Counted from the first letter of the stretch, positions 21,073 to 30,452 are shown. The stretch: DNA of 64,000 bases from Candidatus Methylacidiphilales bacterium (GCA_033875315.1 JANRJG010000014.1:1-64000); one strand, 5' to 3'. The notes: generated from the letters alone by a model not told the origin. Numbers and translations are program-made.

Positions 21073-21462
21073 TTACTTGATTTCGACTTTGGCGCCGGCC
21101 GCTTCGAGTTTCTTCTTGATCTCGGCGGCTTCTTCCTTGGTCGCGCCCTCCTTGAGGGTCTTGGGGGCACCTTCGACCAGGGCCTTGGCTTCGGCGAGGC
21201 CGAGGCCGGGGACGGCGGCGCGGACTTCCTTGATCACGCCGATCTTGTTGGCACCGGCGTCGGTGAGGACGACGTCGAAGGCGGTTTTTTCCTCGGCGGG
21301 GGCTGCGGCTGCGGCACCACCGGCTGCGGGGGCGGCGGCCACGGCAACAGGAGCGGCGGCGCTGACGCCCCACTTTTCTTCGAGTTTCTTGACGAGTTCG
21401 GCGGCCTCGATGACGGAGAGGGCGCTGAGGGATTCAACCAGGGTATCCAGGTTCGCTGACAT
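21073..21462 (-). CDS. rplL: 50S ribosomal protein L7/L12
   Basis: This 129-residue acidic, alanine-rich protein forms the flexible ribosome stalk that recruits translation factors such as EF-Tu. The N-terminal dimerisation helix ([20 protein letters not shown]) binds L10. An Ala/Pro hinge of about 20 residues follows. The C-terminal factor-binding domain contains [20 protein letters not shown] and the [15 protein letters not shown] helix. The length is normal. The gap to the upstream rplJ is unusually long at 167 bases and full of stem-loops. Confidence 0.98.
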   Translation of the reverse strand: MSANLDTLVESLSALSVIEAAELVKKLEEKWGVSAAAPVAVAAAPAAGGAAAAAPAEEKTAFDVVLTDAGANKIGVIKEVRAAVPGLGLAEAKALVEGAPKTLKEGATKEEAAEIKKKLEAAGAKVEIK

Positions 21463-21484
21463 AGTTTTTTATTCTTTCTTGGAA

Positions 21485-21565
21485 GGGCACCGTTGGTGCC
21501 CGACCTGCTTTGGTCCGCCTAGCCGACAGCACCCGCTGTCGAATTATCCCGGAAAGGCTTCCGGG
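21485..21565 (-). promoter_or_regulatory. Array of three perfect stem-loops between rplJ and rplL
   Basis: Three perfect 7-base-pair hairpins lie in a row. They are GGGCACC/GGTGCCC (21485-21501), CGACAGC/GCTGTCG (21524-21541) and CCCGGAA/TTCCGGG (21548-21565), each with a loop of three or four bases. A weaker CCCC/GGGG hairpin follows near 21601-21611. They lie inside the transcript between the L10 and L12 genes, where an RNA structure could affect the 1:4 or 1:6 L10:L12 stoichiometry. The role is inference; they could also be piled-up repeat remnants. Confidence 0.5.
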
Positions 21566-21629
21566 CTAGGACGTACACCTGCCTTTGTTGTTGTTTCGGC
21601 CCCGCCGGGGCGGGACCAAAGGGGTTTCG

Positions 21630-22142
21630 TTATGCTCCTTTTTCCGCCTTGGCCTTGATGACCTGGGCGAGTTGGGTGGCGGGAATTCCGAGGATGGAAG
21701 CCAGGCGGGTGGCCGGGGTCTGGAGGAGACCGAGGAGTTGGGCCTGGAGGACGGCTTTGGGCGGGAGGTCGGCGATGGCCAACACGCCCTTGGCGTCCAG
21801 TTCGGTCGAGTCGAGCAGGCCGGCGCGGATGGCCGGCTTGGTGAACTCGGCCTTGAAGTTCTTCAGGATCTTGGCCGCGGCGGACAAGTCCGACTTGCCG
21901 AAGGCGACGGCGGTCTGGCCCTGGAGGTAAGCGGCGAGGTCCGGACGGCTCTCATTGCTGAGGGCGCGGCGGATGAACGTGTTTTTGACCACGTGCAGTT
22001 CACTCTGGACCTCGCTGAGGCGGTTGCGGAGTTCGCTGAACTGTTCGACGGTCATGCCGGTGTAGTCCACGACGATGACATAGGGCGAACCCTTGATCCA
22101 GGCTTGGAGGTCTTGGACGATATTGGCTTTTTCGGGTCTCAT
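21630..22142 (-). CDS. rplJ: 50S ribosomal protein L10
   Basis: This 170-residue protein is the stalk base that anchors L7/L12 dimers to 23S rRNA. The N-terminal rRNA-binding part reads MRPEKANIVQDLQAWIKGSP followed by VDYTGMTVEQFSELRNRL, as in other L10 proteins. The C-terminal helix for L12 binding ends in a lysine/alanine-rich tail. The gene starts 16 bases after rplA, so there is little space for the classical L10 leader autoregulation site upstream. Confidence 0.97.
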   Translation of the reverse strand: MRPEKANIVQDLQAWIKGSPYVIVVDYTGMTVEQFSELRNRLSEVQSELHVVKNTFIRRALSNESRPDLAAYLQGQTAVAFGKSDLSAAAKILKNFKAEFTKPAIRAGLLDSTELDAKGVLAIADLPPKAVLQAQLLGLLQTPATRLASILGIPATQLAQVIKAKAEKGA

Positions 22143-22158
22143 GATGGGTGGCTCCGGA

Positions 22159-22854
22159 TCAATTGGACGAGGCCAATTCGAGTTTGATGCCGGGCGCGTA
22201 GGTCGAGCTCAGCACGCAGTTTTTGATGTATTTGCCCTTGGCACTGGAGGGTTTGACGCGGAAGACGGCGTCGATGACCGCCTGGACATTTTCAGCCAGG
22301 AGCTTCTCATCGAAAGAGACCTTGCCGCAGACGATGTGGAGGTTGGAGGCCTTGTCGACCTTGAATTCGACGCGGCCGGCCTTGCATTCGCGGACGGCCT
22401 TGGCGGTGTCCTCGGTGACGGTGCCGGTCTTGGGGTTGGGCATGAGCCCGCGGGGTCCAAGCACTTTACCCAGTTTGCGCACTTCGGTCATGGCTTCCGG
22501 GGTGGCGACAGCAACATCGAAGTCCTGGAATCCCTCGTTGACCTTTTTGATCAGGTCTTCGAAGCCGATGAATTCGGCACCGGCCTCGCGGGCCGCTTCG
22601 GCGGCCTTGCCGGTGGCGAAGACAAGGACGCGGACTTTTTTACCTGAGCCATGGGGGAGGGCGACGGTGCCGCGGACCATCTGGTCGCTCTGGCGGGGGT
22701 CGACGCCCAGGCTGAAGTTGAGTTCGACCGTCTGGTCCGACTTGGTGGCCGGCATTTTCTTGAGCAGGCTGACCGCCTCATTGAGACGGTATTGCTTGTT
22801 GCGGTCGACGAGTTCGAGCGCCTTGCGGTAACGTTTACTTCCTTTTGCGGGCAT
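22159..22854 (-). CDS. rplA: 50S ribosomal protein L1
   Basis: This 231-residue protein forms the L1 stalk of the large subunit and in many bacteria represses its own operon. The signature of L1 ([16 protein letters not shown]) is near residues 128-145 and the N-terminal [14 protein letters not shown] matches the family. I chose the start MPAKGSKRY; an upstream in-frame start would add 23 residues that are not L1-like and lie in a hairpin-containing gap. That gap to rplK carries a CCCCGGC/GCCGGGG stem (about 22916-22932). Confidence 0.97.
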   Translation of the reverse strand: MPAKGSKRYRKALELVDRNKQYRLNEAVSLLKKMPATKSDQTVELNFSLGVDPRQSDQMVRGTVALPHGSGKKVRVLVFATGKAAEAAREAGAEFIGFEDLIKKVNEGFQDFDVAVATPEAMTEVRKLGKVLGPRGLMPNPKTGTVTEDTAKAVRECKAGRVEFKVDKASNLHIVCGKVSFDEKLLAENVQAVIDAVFRVKPSSAKGKYIKNCVLSSTYAPGIKLELASSN

Positions 22855-22943
22855 GTTTTTTCCTGGTTGGTAGTTCAAGCGGACCGGACTTTCACCGGCC
22901 CTCCTACGACACCACCCCGGCAAAGCCGGGGTTGTATGTTAAA

Positions 22944-23369
22944 TCAATCGCTGATTTCGATCCCGGCCTGGCGGGCGGTTCCGGCAATGATGCGGAACGC
23001 GGCCTCGTCGGAACGGGCGTTGAGGTCCTTCTTTTTGATTTTGACGATTTCCATCACCTGTTTCTTGGTGACCTTGCCGACCTTGATGCGGTTGGGTTCC
23101 TTGGAACCGGAGGCGATGTTGGCGGCCTTCTTGAGCAGGATGGCGGCCGGGGGCGACTTGGTGATGAAGGTGAAGGTCTTGTCTTTGAAGACCGTGATGA
23201 CAACGGGGAGGATGTTCCCGGAGTCTTTCTGGGTCTTGGCGTTGAATTCTTTGCAGAACGCCATGATGTTGACGCCGGCCTGGCCGAGGGCGGGGCCGAC
23301 GGGGGGGGCGGGGTTGGCGGCGCCAGCGGGAATCTGCAGGCGGATGGTTGCGGTGACTTCTTTGGCCAT
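22944..23369 (-). CDS. rplK: 50S ribosomal protein L11
   Basis: This 141-residue protein binds the GTPase-associated region of 23S rRNA. The N-terminal domain has the proline-rich [20 protein letters not shown] and [12 protein letters not shown] segments. The C-terminal RNA-binding domain follows with [16 protein letters not shown]. The length is exactly the usual 141-142. It is immediately downstream of nusG and upstream of rplA, the canonical order. Confidence 0.98.
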   Translation of the reverse strand: MAKEVTATIRLQIPAGAANPAPPVGPALGQAGVNIMAFCKEFNAKTQKDSGNILPVVITVFKDKTFTFITKSPPAAILLKKAANIASGSKEPNRIKVGKVTKKQVMEIVKIKKKDLNARSDEAAFRIIAGTARQAGIEISD

Positions 23370-23393
23370 AATCTTTCTCTTTGCGCTCGTTGA

Positions 23394-23996
23394 TTAAATT
23401 TTCTCCACCTGCCAGAACTCCAGTTCAACCGGGGTGGACCGGCCGAAAATACTCACCGCGACGCGCACGCGACCGCGATCTTCGTCGACTTCCTCGATGA
23501 CGCCTTCCTGGCTCTCGAAGGGACCGTCGCCCACGCGGACGCGGTCGCCGACAACGTACAGCATCTTGGGGGCAACCTTGTCTTCTTTTTCACGCATCTG
23601 CGAGAGCATGCCCTCGACCTCGGCCGGGCGCATGGGGATGGGGTTGTCGCCGTTGGCGAAGCCGATGACGCCCGGGGTGTCCTTGACGAAGTACCAGGTT
23701 TTGTCGACGAGTTGTTTTTCCTCGTCGAGAAGGTACATGTTGACGAAGACGTAGCCGGGATAGAGTTTGCGGGTGATCTCGGTTTTTTTCCCGCGCTTGA
23801 CCTCGAAGATGCGCTCGGTGGGGATGACGATCTGGTGGACGTAATCGCCGAGTTCCTCGGTCTTGACGCGGGAGAGCATGTGGCGCTCGACGTTGCCTTC
23901 CTGACCGGAGAGGACATGGAGGGCATACCACTGGCTGGGATAGGCGGAAGGGGAAGCGCCGCCGGGGGCCTGATTCTGGGTGATTTCGTCCGTCAT
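23394..23996 (-). CDS. nusG: Transcription termination/antitermination protein NusG
   Basis: This 200-residue protein binds RNA polymerase across the clamp and couples it to Rho or the ribosome. The NGN domain (YALHVLSGQEGNVERHM near residues 24-40, then LYPGYVFVNMYL) and the C-terminal KOW motif (VGDRVRVGDGPFESQEGVIE) are complete. I chose the start MTDEITQNQAPGG; the open frame runs on upstream through secE in another frame, which is not protein-like. The 23-residue Q/P/S-rich N-terminal extension ahead of the NGN domain is slightly longer than in E. coli. Confidence 0.97.
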   Translation of the reverse strand: MTDEITQNQAPGGASPSAYPSQWYALHVLSGQEGNVERHMLSRVKTEELGDYVHQIVIPTERIFEVKRGKKTEITRKLYPGYVFVNMYLLDEEKQLVDKTWYFVKDTPGVIGFANGDNPIPMRPAEVEGMLSQMREKEDKVAPKMLYVVGDRVRVGDGPFESQEGVIEEVDEDRGRVRVAVSIFGRSTPVELEFWQVEKI

Positions 23997-24001
23997 GGTA
24001 G

Positions 24002-24313
24002 TCAGTTCGCTTCGAAGGTCACCATCCATGCGACCAGTTTGTTGATGAAGAAATCGAAGCCGGTGACGTAAGCCGCCAAGAGGATGGTGACGACGCAGAC
24101 GACCACGGTGGAGTCGATGAGGACCTTGTATTTGCGCAGGCCGGTCTGTTCGGGGTCCCAGGGCCAGGTGCACTTGTGCAACTCGGCCATGACCTCGGAC
24201 CAGAACTTGGCCAGGGCGGCGCGGTAGGACAGCACCAAGGCGAGGGCGAGGGCGCCCAGCACGATGATCGTGATGCTGATCCACCACTGACCGGCAAAAT
24301 TCAATTTTTCCAT
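24002..24313 (-). CDS. secE: Preprotein translocase subunit SecE
   Basis: This 103-residue inner-membrane protein clamps SecY in the protein-conducting channel. The conserved cytoplasmic amphipathic segment ELHKCTWP lies between two hydrophobic stretches, WWISITIIVLGALALALVLS and STVVVCVVTILLAAYVTGF. It therefore has an extra N-terminal membrane helix compared with the one-helix SecE of many bacteria. I chose the start MEKLNF because an earlier in-frame GTG lies inside the tRNA-Trp gene. It sits between tRNA-Trp and nusG, the standard position. Confidence 0.93.
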   Translation of the reverse strand: MEKLNFAGQWWISITIIVLGALALALVLSYRAALAKFWSEVMAELHKCTWPWDPEQTGLRKYKVLIDSTVVVCVVTILLAAYVTGFDFFINKLVAWMVTFEAN

Positions 24314-24336
24314 TTCAACTCCGAAGCTATTTTCCG

Positions 24337-24409
24337 CAGGGCAGGAGGGACTCGAACCCACAACCGACGGTTTTGGAGACCGCTACTCTACCAATTGAGC
24401 TACTGCCCT
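24337..24409 (-). tRNA. tRNA-Trp (CCA anticodon)
   Basis: A full cloverleaf can be drawn: acceptor AGGGCAG/CTGCCCT, D-arm with AGCTCAATTGGTAGAG, anticodon loop CTCCAAA inside GCGGT/ACCGT, and T-arm with GGTTCGAGTCC. The anticodon CCA reads UGG (Trp). The 3' CCA is not encoded. It lies between tuf and secE, as in many bacteria. Confidence 0.97.
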
Positions 24410-24489
24410 AGTTTGGGGACGAATGAAGAGGAGAGCGGGATTTCGGCCCGTGCTCCCCTCCAATCGGCAAACCCTTTTCTGTCCGCGTG

Positions 24490-25683
<1,194 letters not shown>

Positions 25684-25821
25684 AAATGTGTCCTGTGCTG
25701 CGATTTAGGTGTGCATCTAACTACTGACTGACTTGTTTCTGCTTTCCTATACGTACGTTAGTTTTGGGTCCTTAACCATGTCGGCACCGCCCGGACCCAC
25801 CGGCGGCACCCTCGAAAACCG

Positions 25822-25894
25822 AGCCTACGAACGGGCTTGAACCGTCGACCTCGTCCTTACCAAGGACGTGCTCTACCAACTGAGCTACGTAGGC
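25822..25894 (-). tRNA. tRNA-Thr (GGT anticodon)
   Basis: The cloverleaf has acceptor GCCTACG/CGTAGGC with discriminator T, D-arm AGCTCAGTTGGTAGAGC, anticodon loop TTGGTAA inside CGTCC/GGACG, and T-arm GGTTCAAGCC. The anticodon GGT reads ACC/ACU (Thr). CCA is not encoded. It is upstream of tuf on the same strand and probably shares its transcript. Confidence 0.97.
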
Positions 25895-26183
25895 AGAGTC
25901 GGAACCCTTTCGGGGCCCCAAGATCTGGCTTTTTTCCTTTTCGTGCCGCAAATCTTCCCCCTGCACGAGTGCAGAACGGAGGCCTTTACAGCATGACGAG
26001 GAACGAGTTTTCTAGGTATTCACTTCGAGACTGTCAACATCTTCCCCGTTTTTTTTCAGGAAAATGAAGCCCTGGAGTCATGTTGGCATAGAAAGAATGA
26101 TTTTTACCCACCACACTTGGCTCACACCAGCCAAGAAAATGACGTTAGTTATTCACTTTCAATGACTTAGATGTTTCAAGTGA

Positions 26184-27845
26184 TCAACGTGTCCGCCCGA
26201 CGGTGCGCAATTCCCTAAGCAGTTCCTCAGCCTTGAGGGGTTTATTGAGGACCGCATCCATTCCAGCTTCAAGGCAGGCCGCGCGTTCCGAGGCGAGGAC
26301 ATCAGCGGTGAAGGCAATGACCGGCAGGCGGGGCGACTGGTCACGGGCTTCTAGCCGTCGGATTTCCCTGACGGCATCCAGGCCGTTCATCTCTGGCATG
26401 TGCACGTCCAGCAGAACGACATCAAAGTCCCGGTCTTTTTCCAACTGTCGCATCAGTTCCTTTCCATTGGAAACGATGAGGGAACTGCAACCGAGCTTCT
26501 TGAGGGTCAACTCCAAAACCCGCTGGTTGACCACATTGTCCTCGGCGGCCAAAATGCGAAAGGACGGCATCGGCTGGCCCGAAACTGGGACCTTGCCGGT
26601 ATGGGCGAACGAATCTGTGACCACTGGAGCCTTGAGGGTGAAAAAAAAGGTCGTCCCCTGCCCGGGGACACTTTCAAACCGGATGTATCCGCCAAGCATC
26701 TCGCAAAGGCGCCGACAGATGGCCAAACCCAACCCAGTGCCGCCGAATTTTCGGGAAGTGGAAGCACTAGCTTGAGTGTAAGGTTCAAAGAGTTTTTCCG
26801 CATGCGCCTCATCAATGCCCAGTCCGGTATCGCAGACACTGACCTGGAGGCATGATGTCGCCACATCATAATTGGCCTTGATTCGGATCGAACCCTGCCC
26901 GGTGAACTTGATGGCATTGGAAACCAGATTGCAAAGAATCTGCCGCAACCGGGTAGGGTCGGTGGAAATCCGCTCCGGTACACTGGCATCTACTTCAACT
27001 TTCAATTCGATGCCTTTTTCTAATGCCAGTGCTTCGAACATCTTCCGCACCAATTCCGTTTCCCCTGCCACCGAAGTTGGGCGCATTTCCAAGTCCAGTC
27101 GCCCGGCCTCGATCTTGGAAAAATCCAAAAGATCATTGAGGAGGGTCCTCAGAGTTTCCGCGCTGGCCCGGATGCCCGCGGCATACTCTTTGTTGTCGGG
27201 TGAAAGCTCGGAGGCCACCATGAGTTCGGAGAAACCAATGACTCCATTCAAGGGCGTGCGTATTTCGTGGCTCATCATGGCGAGGAAATCGCTTTTGGTG
27301 CGGCTGGCCCGGTCGGCCTCGGCTCGGGCCGCCTGCAGTTCCTTGACCGCCCGGTTCCATTCGATCTTGCACACTTCATCGATGGCCATGGCAGCCAGAA
27401 TATGCAGCACTTCGATTTCCGAATCGCTGAACGTGCGCGGCTCGAAGTGGATCACACAGAGGGTGCCGATGCGGTATCCTTCCTCAGAAATCAATGGAAC
27501 TCCTGCATAGGCCCGGATGCCGGGATTGCCGGTGACGAGGGGGTTGTCGCTGAAACGAACATCCTCGGCAGCGTCCTGCACCACCAGAGGTTCATCGGAA
27601 AGAATGGCGTAGGCGCAAAAAGACATTTCGCGCGGTGTCTCGCGGGTGGATTGCCCGAACACCGATTTGAACCACTGCCGACTCTCGTCGACCAAGGTGA
27701 TGGTCGAAACCGCACATCCCGTGAGTGCGGTAGCCAGACGGGTGATGCGGTCGAAGCGATTCTCCGGCGGGGTGTCGAGGATGTGCAGGGACCGGAGATT
27801 AAACAAGCGATCGTGCTCGTTCTGTGGGGTGGGAGCAGCAGGCAT
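26184..27845 (-). CDS. Hybrid histidine kinase (GAF-HisKA-HATPase-REC)
   Basis: This 553-residue protein has an N-terminal GAF-type sensor (about residues 20-155, with QWFKSVFG and RAYAGVPLIS), a dimerisation/phosphoacceptor domain with H193 in LAMMSHEIRTPLNGVIGFSE, an HATPase domain (N-box NLVSNAIKF near 308, G-box GGTGLGLAICRRL near 370) and a C-terminal receiver with D480 in VVLLDVHMPEMNG. No membrane segment is visible, so it is a soluble sensor, possibly of redox or a small ligand. There is no DNA-binding output domain and no cognate regulator next to it. The phosphorelay partner must be encoded elsewhere. Confidence 0.93.
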   Translation of the reverse strand: MPAAPTPQNEHDRLFNLRSLHILDTPPENRFDRITRLATALTGCAVSTITLVDESRQWFKSVFGQSTRETPREMSFCAYAILSDEPLVVQDAAEDVRFSDNPLVTGNPGIRAYAGVPLISEEGYRIGTLCVIHFEPRTFSDSEIEVLHILAAMAIDEVCKIEWNRAVKELQAARAEADRASRTKSDFLAMMSHEIRTPLNGVIGFSELMVASELSPDNKEYAAGIRASAETLRTLLNDLLDFSKIEAGRLDLEMRPTSVAGETELVRKMFEALALEKGIELKVEVDASVPERISTDPTRLRQILCNLVSNAIKFTGQGSIRIKANYDVATSCLQVSVCDTGLGIDEAHAEKLFEPYTQASASTSRKFGGTGLGLAICRRLCEMLGGYIRFESVPGQGTTFFFTLKAPVVTDSFAHTGKVPVSGQPMPSFRILAAEDNVVNQRVLELTLKKLGCSSLIVSNGKELMRQLEKDRDFDVVLLDVHMPEMNGLDAVREIRRLEARDQSPRLPVIAFTADVLASERAACLEAGMDAVLNKPLKAEELLRELRTVGRTR

Positions 27846-27985
27846 ACAGACCTAGTCGGATCGATCTAGACCCCCATATTATCCGACCACGATAAATGGA
27901 ACAAGGCGAACTTGACCGTAAAAGCCCTGAATAAATTCGGGGTATGCTTGCCAGATGGAACGTGAAGCCGTATCTCCTGCGTCCC

Positions 27986-28417
27986 ATGCAACTGTCCCCT
28001 CGAATACTCCTGACTGTCATCTGTGCCGGAACCGTCCTCGCCGCCTGCAAGGATGCTCCCCCCAACCCCAGGGAATCCGCAGAGTCGGTGGCCTTGGAAT
28101 CCTTGCTCGCCGAGGGTGAAGAAACCTACAACCAAACCTGTGCCATGTGCCACCTGGACGGCCATGGAAGCGAAGTGGTTCCTCCCCTCATCGGCGCCCC
28201 TGCCTTGTCCAAGGACGACCCGGCCGAACTCATCGGAATCATCCTCAACGGGCAGAAGGGCAAAATCGAGCGCGGGGGGAAAACCTTCGACGGCATCATG
28301 CCTCCCCACGGCTACCTCAGTGACCGCGAAATCGCCGCCGTCGCCACCTACCTGCGCAAAACCTACGGATCCCACCCCGCCCCGGTGCAGCCGACCCAAG
28401 TGGCGAAGTTGCGCTGA
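27986..28417 (+). CDS. Lipoprotein c-type cytochrome
   Basis: This is a small mono-haem cytochrome c of about 143 residues. A lipoprotein signal peptide ends in LAAC near residue 21. The haem-binding motif CAMCH follows in NQTCAMCHLDGHG. The likely axial methionine is in FDGIMPPHGYLSD near the C-terminus. It would be anchored on the periplasmic face of a membrane and carry single electrons. I chose the ATG at 27986 because it gives a compact lipoprotein signal; an in-frame ATG at 27944 would lengthen the n-region by 14 residues and cannot be excluded. It stands alone, divergent from the kinase gene, and has no oxidase genes beside it. Confidence 0.85.
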   Translation: MQLSPRILLTVICAGTVLAACKDAPPNPRESAESVALESLLAEGEETYNQTCAMCHLDGHGSEVVPPLIGAPALSKDDPAELIGIILNGQKGKIERGGKTFDGIMPPHGYLSDREIAAVATYLRKTYGSHPAPVQPTQVAKLR

Positions 28418-28442
28418 GCGCGAAATCAGATCCGGCCGGGGT

Positions 28443-28685
28443 TCAACCTTCGATAGTGTTGATCTCGACGGGCTCGACCGTCACGCCCTCGGATTCGAGC
28501 CAGGCGATGGCGGCTTTGACCAGTTCTCGATCGCCCTCCAATTCCAAGGCCATGACGCCGACCTTGTCATTGACCGTGGCCTGGCGGACATTGAAAGCCA
28601 CTTCCGGGCAGGCCTTGGCCATGTGGAAGAGCAACGGCTTGGTCGCCGCCTCGGCATCGAAATTGAGCCAGTATCGTCCCTTCAT
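28443..28685 (-). CDS. NIL-domain protein
   Basis: This 80-residue protein is essentially a single NIL domain (ferredoxin-like fold, beta-alpha-beta-beta-alpha-beta). NIL domains occur at the end of MetN methionine ABC transporter ATPases and in small stand-alone or ferredoxin-fused proteins. NIL-ferredoxin proteins have been tied to homocysteine synthesis in methanogens. The pattern VAFNVRQATVNDKVGVMALE and the final WLESEGVTVEPVE fit the fold. It starts three bases after the sulfur-carrier gene and is the last gene of the SAM-riboswitch operon. A role in delivering or sensing sulfur for methionine synthesis is inference. Confidence 0.8.
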   Translation of the reverse strand: MKGRYWLNFDAEAATKPLLFHMAKACPEVAFNVRQATVNDKVGVMALELEGDRELVKAAIAWLESEGVTVEPVEINTIEG

Positions 28686-28688
28686 GAT

Positions 28689-28964
28689 TCAGCCTCCGGC
28701 AATCGCGGGCACGATGCTGAGTTCGTCGTTGGATTTGACCGGCGTCGACTGGTCTTCCAGGAAGCGCACATCCTCGCCATTGACGTAGATGTTGACGAAG
28801 CGGCGGATCTGGCCGTTGGCGTCGAGGAGACGGTCGCCGATGCCGGGGAAGTTCTTTTCCAGATCGGCGATGATTTCCCCGACGGTGGCACCTTCAGCGT
28901 TCACGGTGTCGGCGTTGTGGGTCAATCCGCGCAGGGGCGGGGGGATGGATACGGCAATGGGCAT
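28689..28964 (-). CDS. MoaD/ThiS-like ubiquitin-fold sulfur carrier
   Basis: This 91-residue protein has the beta-grasp fold pattern of MoaD, ThiS and CysO. It ends in AIAGG, the di-glycine tail that is adenylated and turned into a thiocarboxylate. Conserved features include PPPLRGLTHN, VGEIIADLEKNFPGI and RFVNIYVNGEDVRFL followed by DELSIVPAIAGG. No moaE, thiG or molybdopterin genes are near. It is sandwiched between a ThrC-family enzyme and a NIL protein under a SAM-I riboswitch, so it more likely carries sulfide for homocysteine (or cysteine) synthesis than for a cofactor. The activating E1-like enzyme is not in the window. Confidence 0.88.
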   Translation of the reverse strand: MPIAVSIPPPLRGLTHNADTVNAEGATVGEIIADLEKNFPGIGDRLLDANGQIRRFVNIYVNGEDVRFLEDQSTPVKSNDELSIVPAIAGG

Positions 28965-28977
28965 ACGGTCCTTTCTA

Positions 28978-29008
28978 ACTGGAAACCTGAAACTGGAAAC
29001 CTGAAACT
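28978..29008. repeat. Short tandem repeat ACTGGAAACCTGAA
   Basis: Two perfect 14-base units and a partial third fill most of the 48-base gap between the ThrC-family gene and the sulfur-carrier gene. The unit pushes the two open frames apart inside an otherwise tight operon. Confidence 0.7.
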
Positions 29009-29012
29009 TGAA

Positions 29013-30266
29013 TCAAACGGCCGCCGCGGCTTCGCCGGCGAGAAGGTTGTCGAATTCGCGCAGGCTGGGGTTGATGCAACGGGGGGCACCGATGTGGTTG
29101 GCCACGGCCTCGGCGGTCTTCAACCCATGGCCGGTGATGCAGAGGACGATGCGTTCGTCGCGCGGGATCTTCCCGGCCTCGATGAGCTTCTTGGCGCAGG
29201 CCACGGTGACCCCGCCGGCGGTTTCGGCGAAGATCCCCTCGTTTTCAGCCAGGAGCTTGATGCCCTCGATGATCTCGGGGTCGGTGGCATCCTCAGCCCA
29301 GCCACCGGTCTGTTCCATGACTTTGACCGCGTAGTAACCATCGGCGGGGGTGCCGATGGCGAGGGACTTGGCGATGGTGTTGGGCTTGGGCTGGGGTTTG
29401 ATCAGATCGCTGCCGGACTTGCGGGCCAGACTGATGGGATTGCAACCGGTGGCCTGGGCACCATGGATGGTGAACGGCTTCTCGGCCACCAGGCCGGTCT
29501 TGGTGAATTCCTGGTACGACTTGCAAATTTTGGTCAGGAGCGAACCCGAGGCCATGCAAACCACCGTGTGGGCCGGAATATCCCAGCCGAGCTGCTCCAT
29601 GATTTCAAAACCCATGGTCTTGGAGCCTTCGGCGTAATAGGGCCGGAGGTTGACATTGACGAAGCCCCAGCCGTATTTGCCGGCAATCTCGGAACAGAGG
29701 CGGTTGACCTGGTCGTAGGGACCATGGATGCCGACGACCTTCGTGCCGTAGACCAGGCTGTTCAACACCTTGCTTTGTTCCAGATCGGCAGGGATGAGGA
29801 CGTAGCTCTCCAGGCCGGCCGAGGCGGCATTGGCGGCGACCGAATTGGCCAGATTGCCGGTGGAGGCGCAGGCCACGACTTTGAAACCCAATTCGACCGC
29901 ACGGGACAAGGCCACCGAGACCACACGGTCCTTGAAGCTCAGCGTCGGGTAGTTGACGGTATCGTTCTTGACGTACAGTTCTTTCACGCCGAGTGCTTTG
30001 GCCAGACGGTTGGCTTTGACCAGAGGGGTGTAACCCACTTGGATGCCGACGGTGGGTTCGCCATCCACGGGAAGGAACTCGCGGTAGCGCCACATGGATT
30101 TCGGGCGGCTTTCGATCTTTTCACGGGAAACCGCGGCCTTGATCCGCTCGTAATCGTAATCGGCCTCCAGCGGGCCGAAGTCGAATTCGCAGACGTGGAT
30201 GGCCTTCTTGGGATAAAGCTGTCCGCACTCGCGGCACTTCAAGTGGTTGAAAAAAGTCTCTGCCAT
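29013..30266 (-). CDS. thrC: Threonine synthase-family PLP enzyme
   Basis: This 417-residue fold-type II PLP enzyme matches threonine synthase, which converts O-phosphohomoserine to threonine. The PLP lysine is K112 in TLSFKDRVVSVALSRA, and the phosphate-binding region includes ACASTGNLANSVAANA (about 160-175). The N-terminus carries a Cys-pair zinc-ribbon-like start (LKCRECGQLYPKKAIHVC), as in one threonine-synthase subclass. The start ATG at 30266 is preceded by a strong GGAGGT. The gene lies directly behind a SAM-I riboswitch and ahead of a sulfur carrier and a NIL protein. This context argues that the enzyme may instead attach sulfur to O-phosphohomoserine to make homocysteine. Sequence alone cannot choose between the two. 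Confidence 0.88.
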   Translation of the reverse strand: MAETFFNHLKCRECGQLYPKKAIHVCEFDFGPLEADYDYERIKAAVSREKIESRPKSMWRYREFLPVDGEPTVGIQVGYTPLVKANRLAKALGVKELYVKNDTVNYPTLSFKDRVVSVALSRAVELGFKVVACASTGNLANSVAANAASAGLESYVLIPADLEQSKVLNSLVYGTKVVGIHGPYDQVNRLCSEIAGKYGWGFVNVNLRPYYAEGSKTMGFEIMEQLGWDIPAHTVVCMASGSLLTKICKSYQEFTKTGLVAEKPFTIHGAQATGCNPISLARKSGSDLIKPQPKPNTIAKSLAIGTPADGYYAVKVMEQTGGWAEDATDPEIIEGIKLLAENEGIFAETAGGVTVACAKKLIEAGKIPRDERIVLCITGHGLKTAEAVANHIGAPRCINPSLREFDNLLAGEAAAAV

Positions 30267-30328
30267 AATCTTTACCTCCGAATCAAGAGCTCGAAGTGGA
30301 AGACAGAGGATGCGGAAACGGATTTCCG

Positions 30329-30452
30329 GCACCTCCTATCCTCCCCCGACTTGTGTCGGGGCTGGGTTTGGCACCTAGGCCGTCCCGCGGGCGGGATCCG
30401 GTTGCCGCAGCTTCATAGGGCCAGTCCCTCGGCTGCTCTTGATAAGAAGTGC
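30329..30452 (-). promoter_or_regulatory. SAM-I (S-box) riboswitch
   Basis: All core elements of the S-box aptamer can be read on the minus strand. P1 is a 12-pair stem between GCACTTCTTATC and GATAGGAGGTGC. J1/2 is AAGAG. P2 contains GAGGGACTGGCCCTATGAA with AGC/GCT arms and the kink-turn. P3 opens with GGCAACCGG and closes with GGTGCC. P4 is CCCCGAC/GTCGGGG. The aptamer ends about 60 bases before the thrC-family start, and a CGGAAA/TTTCCG hairpin lies between them. SAM-I riboswitches lower expression of methionine and sulfur genes when SAM is plentiful. I cannot tell whether control is transcriptional or translational; no clear terminator T-run is present. Confidence 0.95.

Noticed and set aside
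14111..21459. Very long plus-strand open frames (14111-17011 and 17035-21459) opposite rpoC and rpoB
   Set aside because: They are antisense shadows of highly conserved GC-rich genes; the translations are repetitive in D, G, V and F and match no protein pattern.
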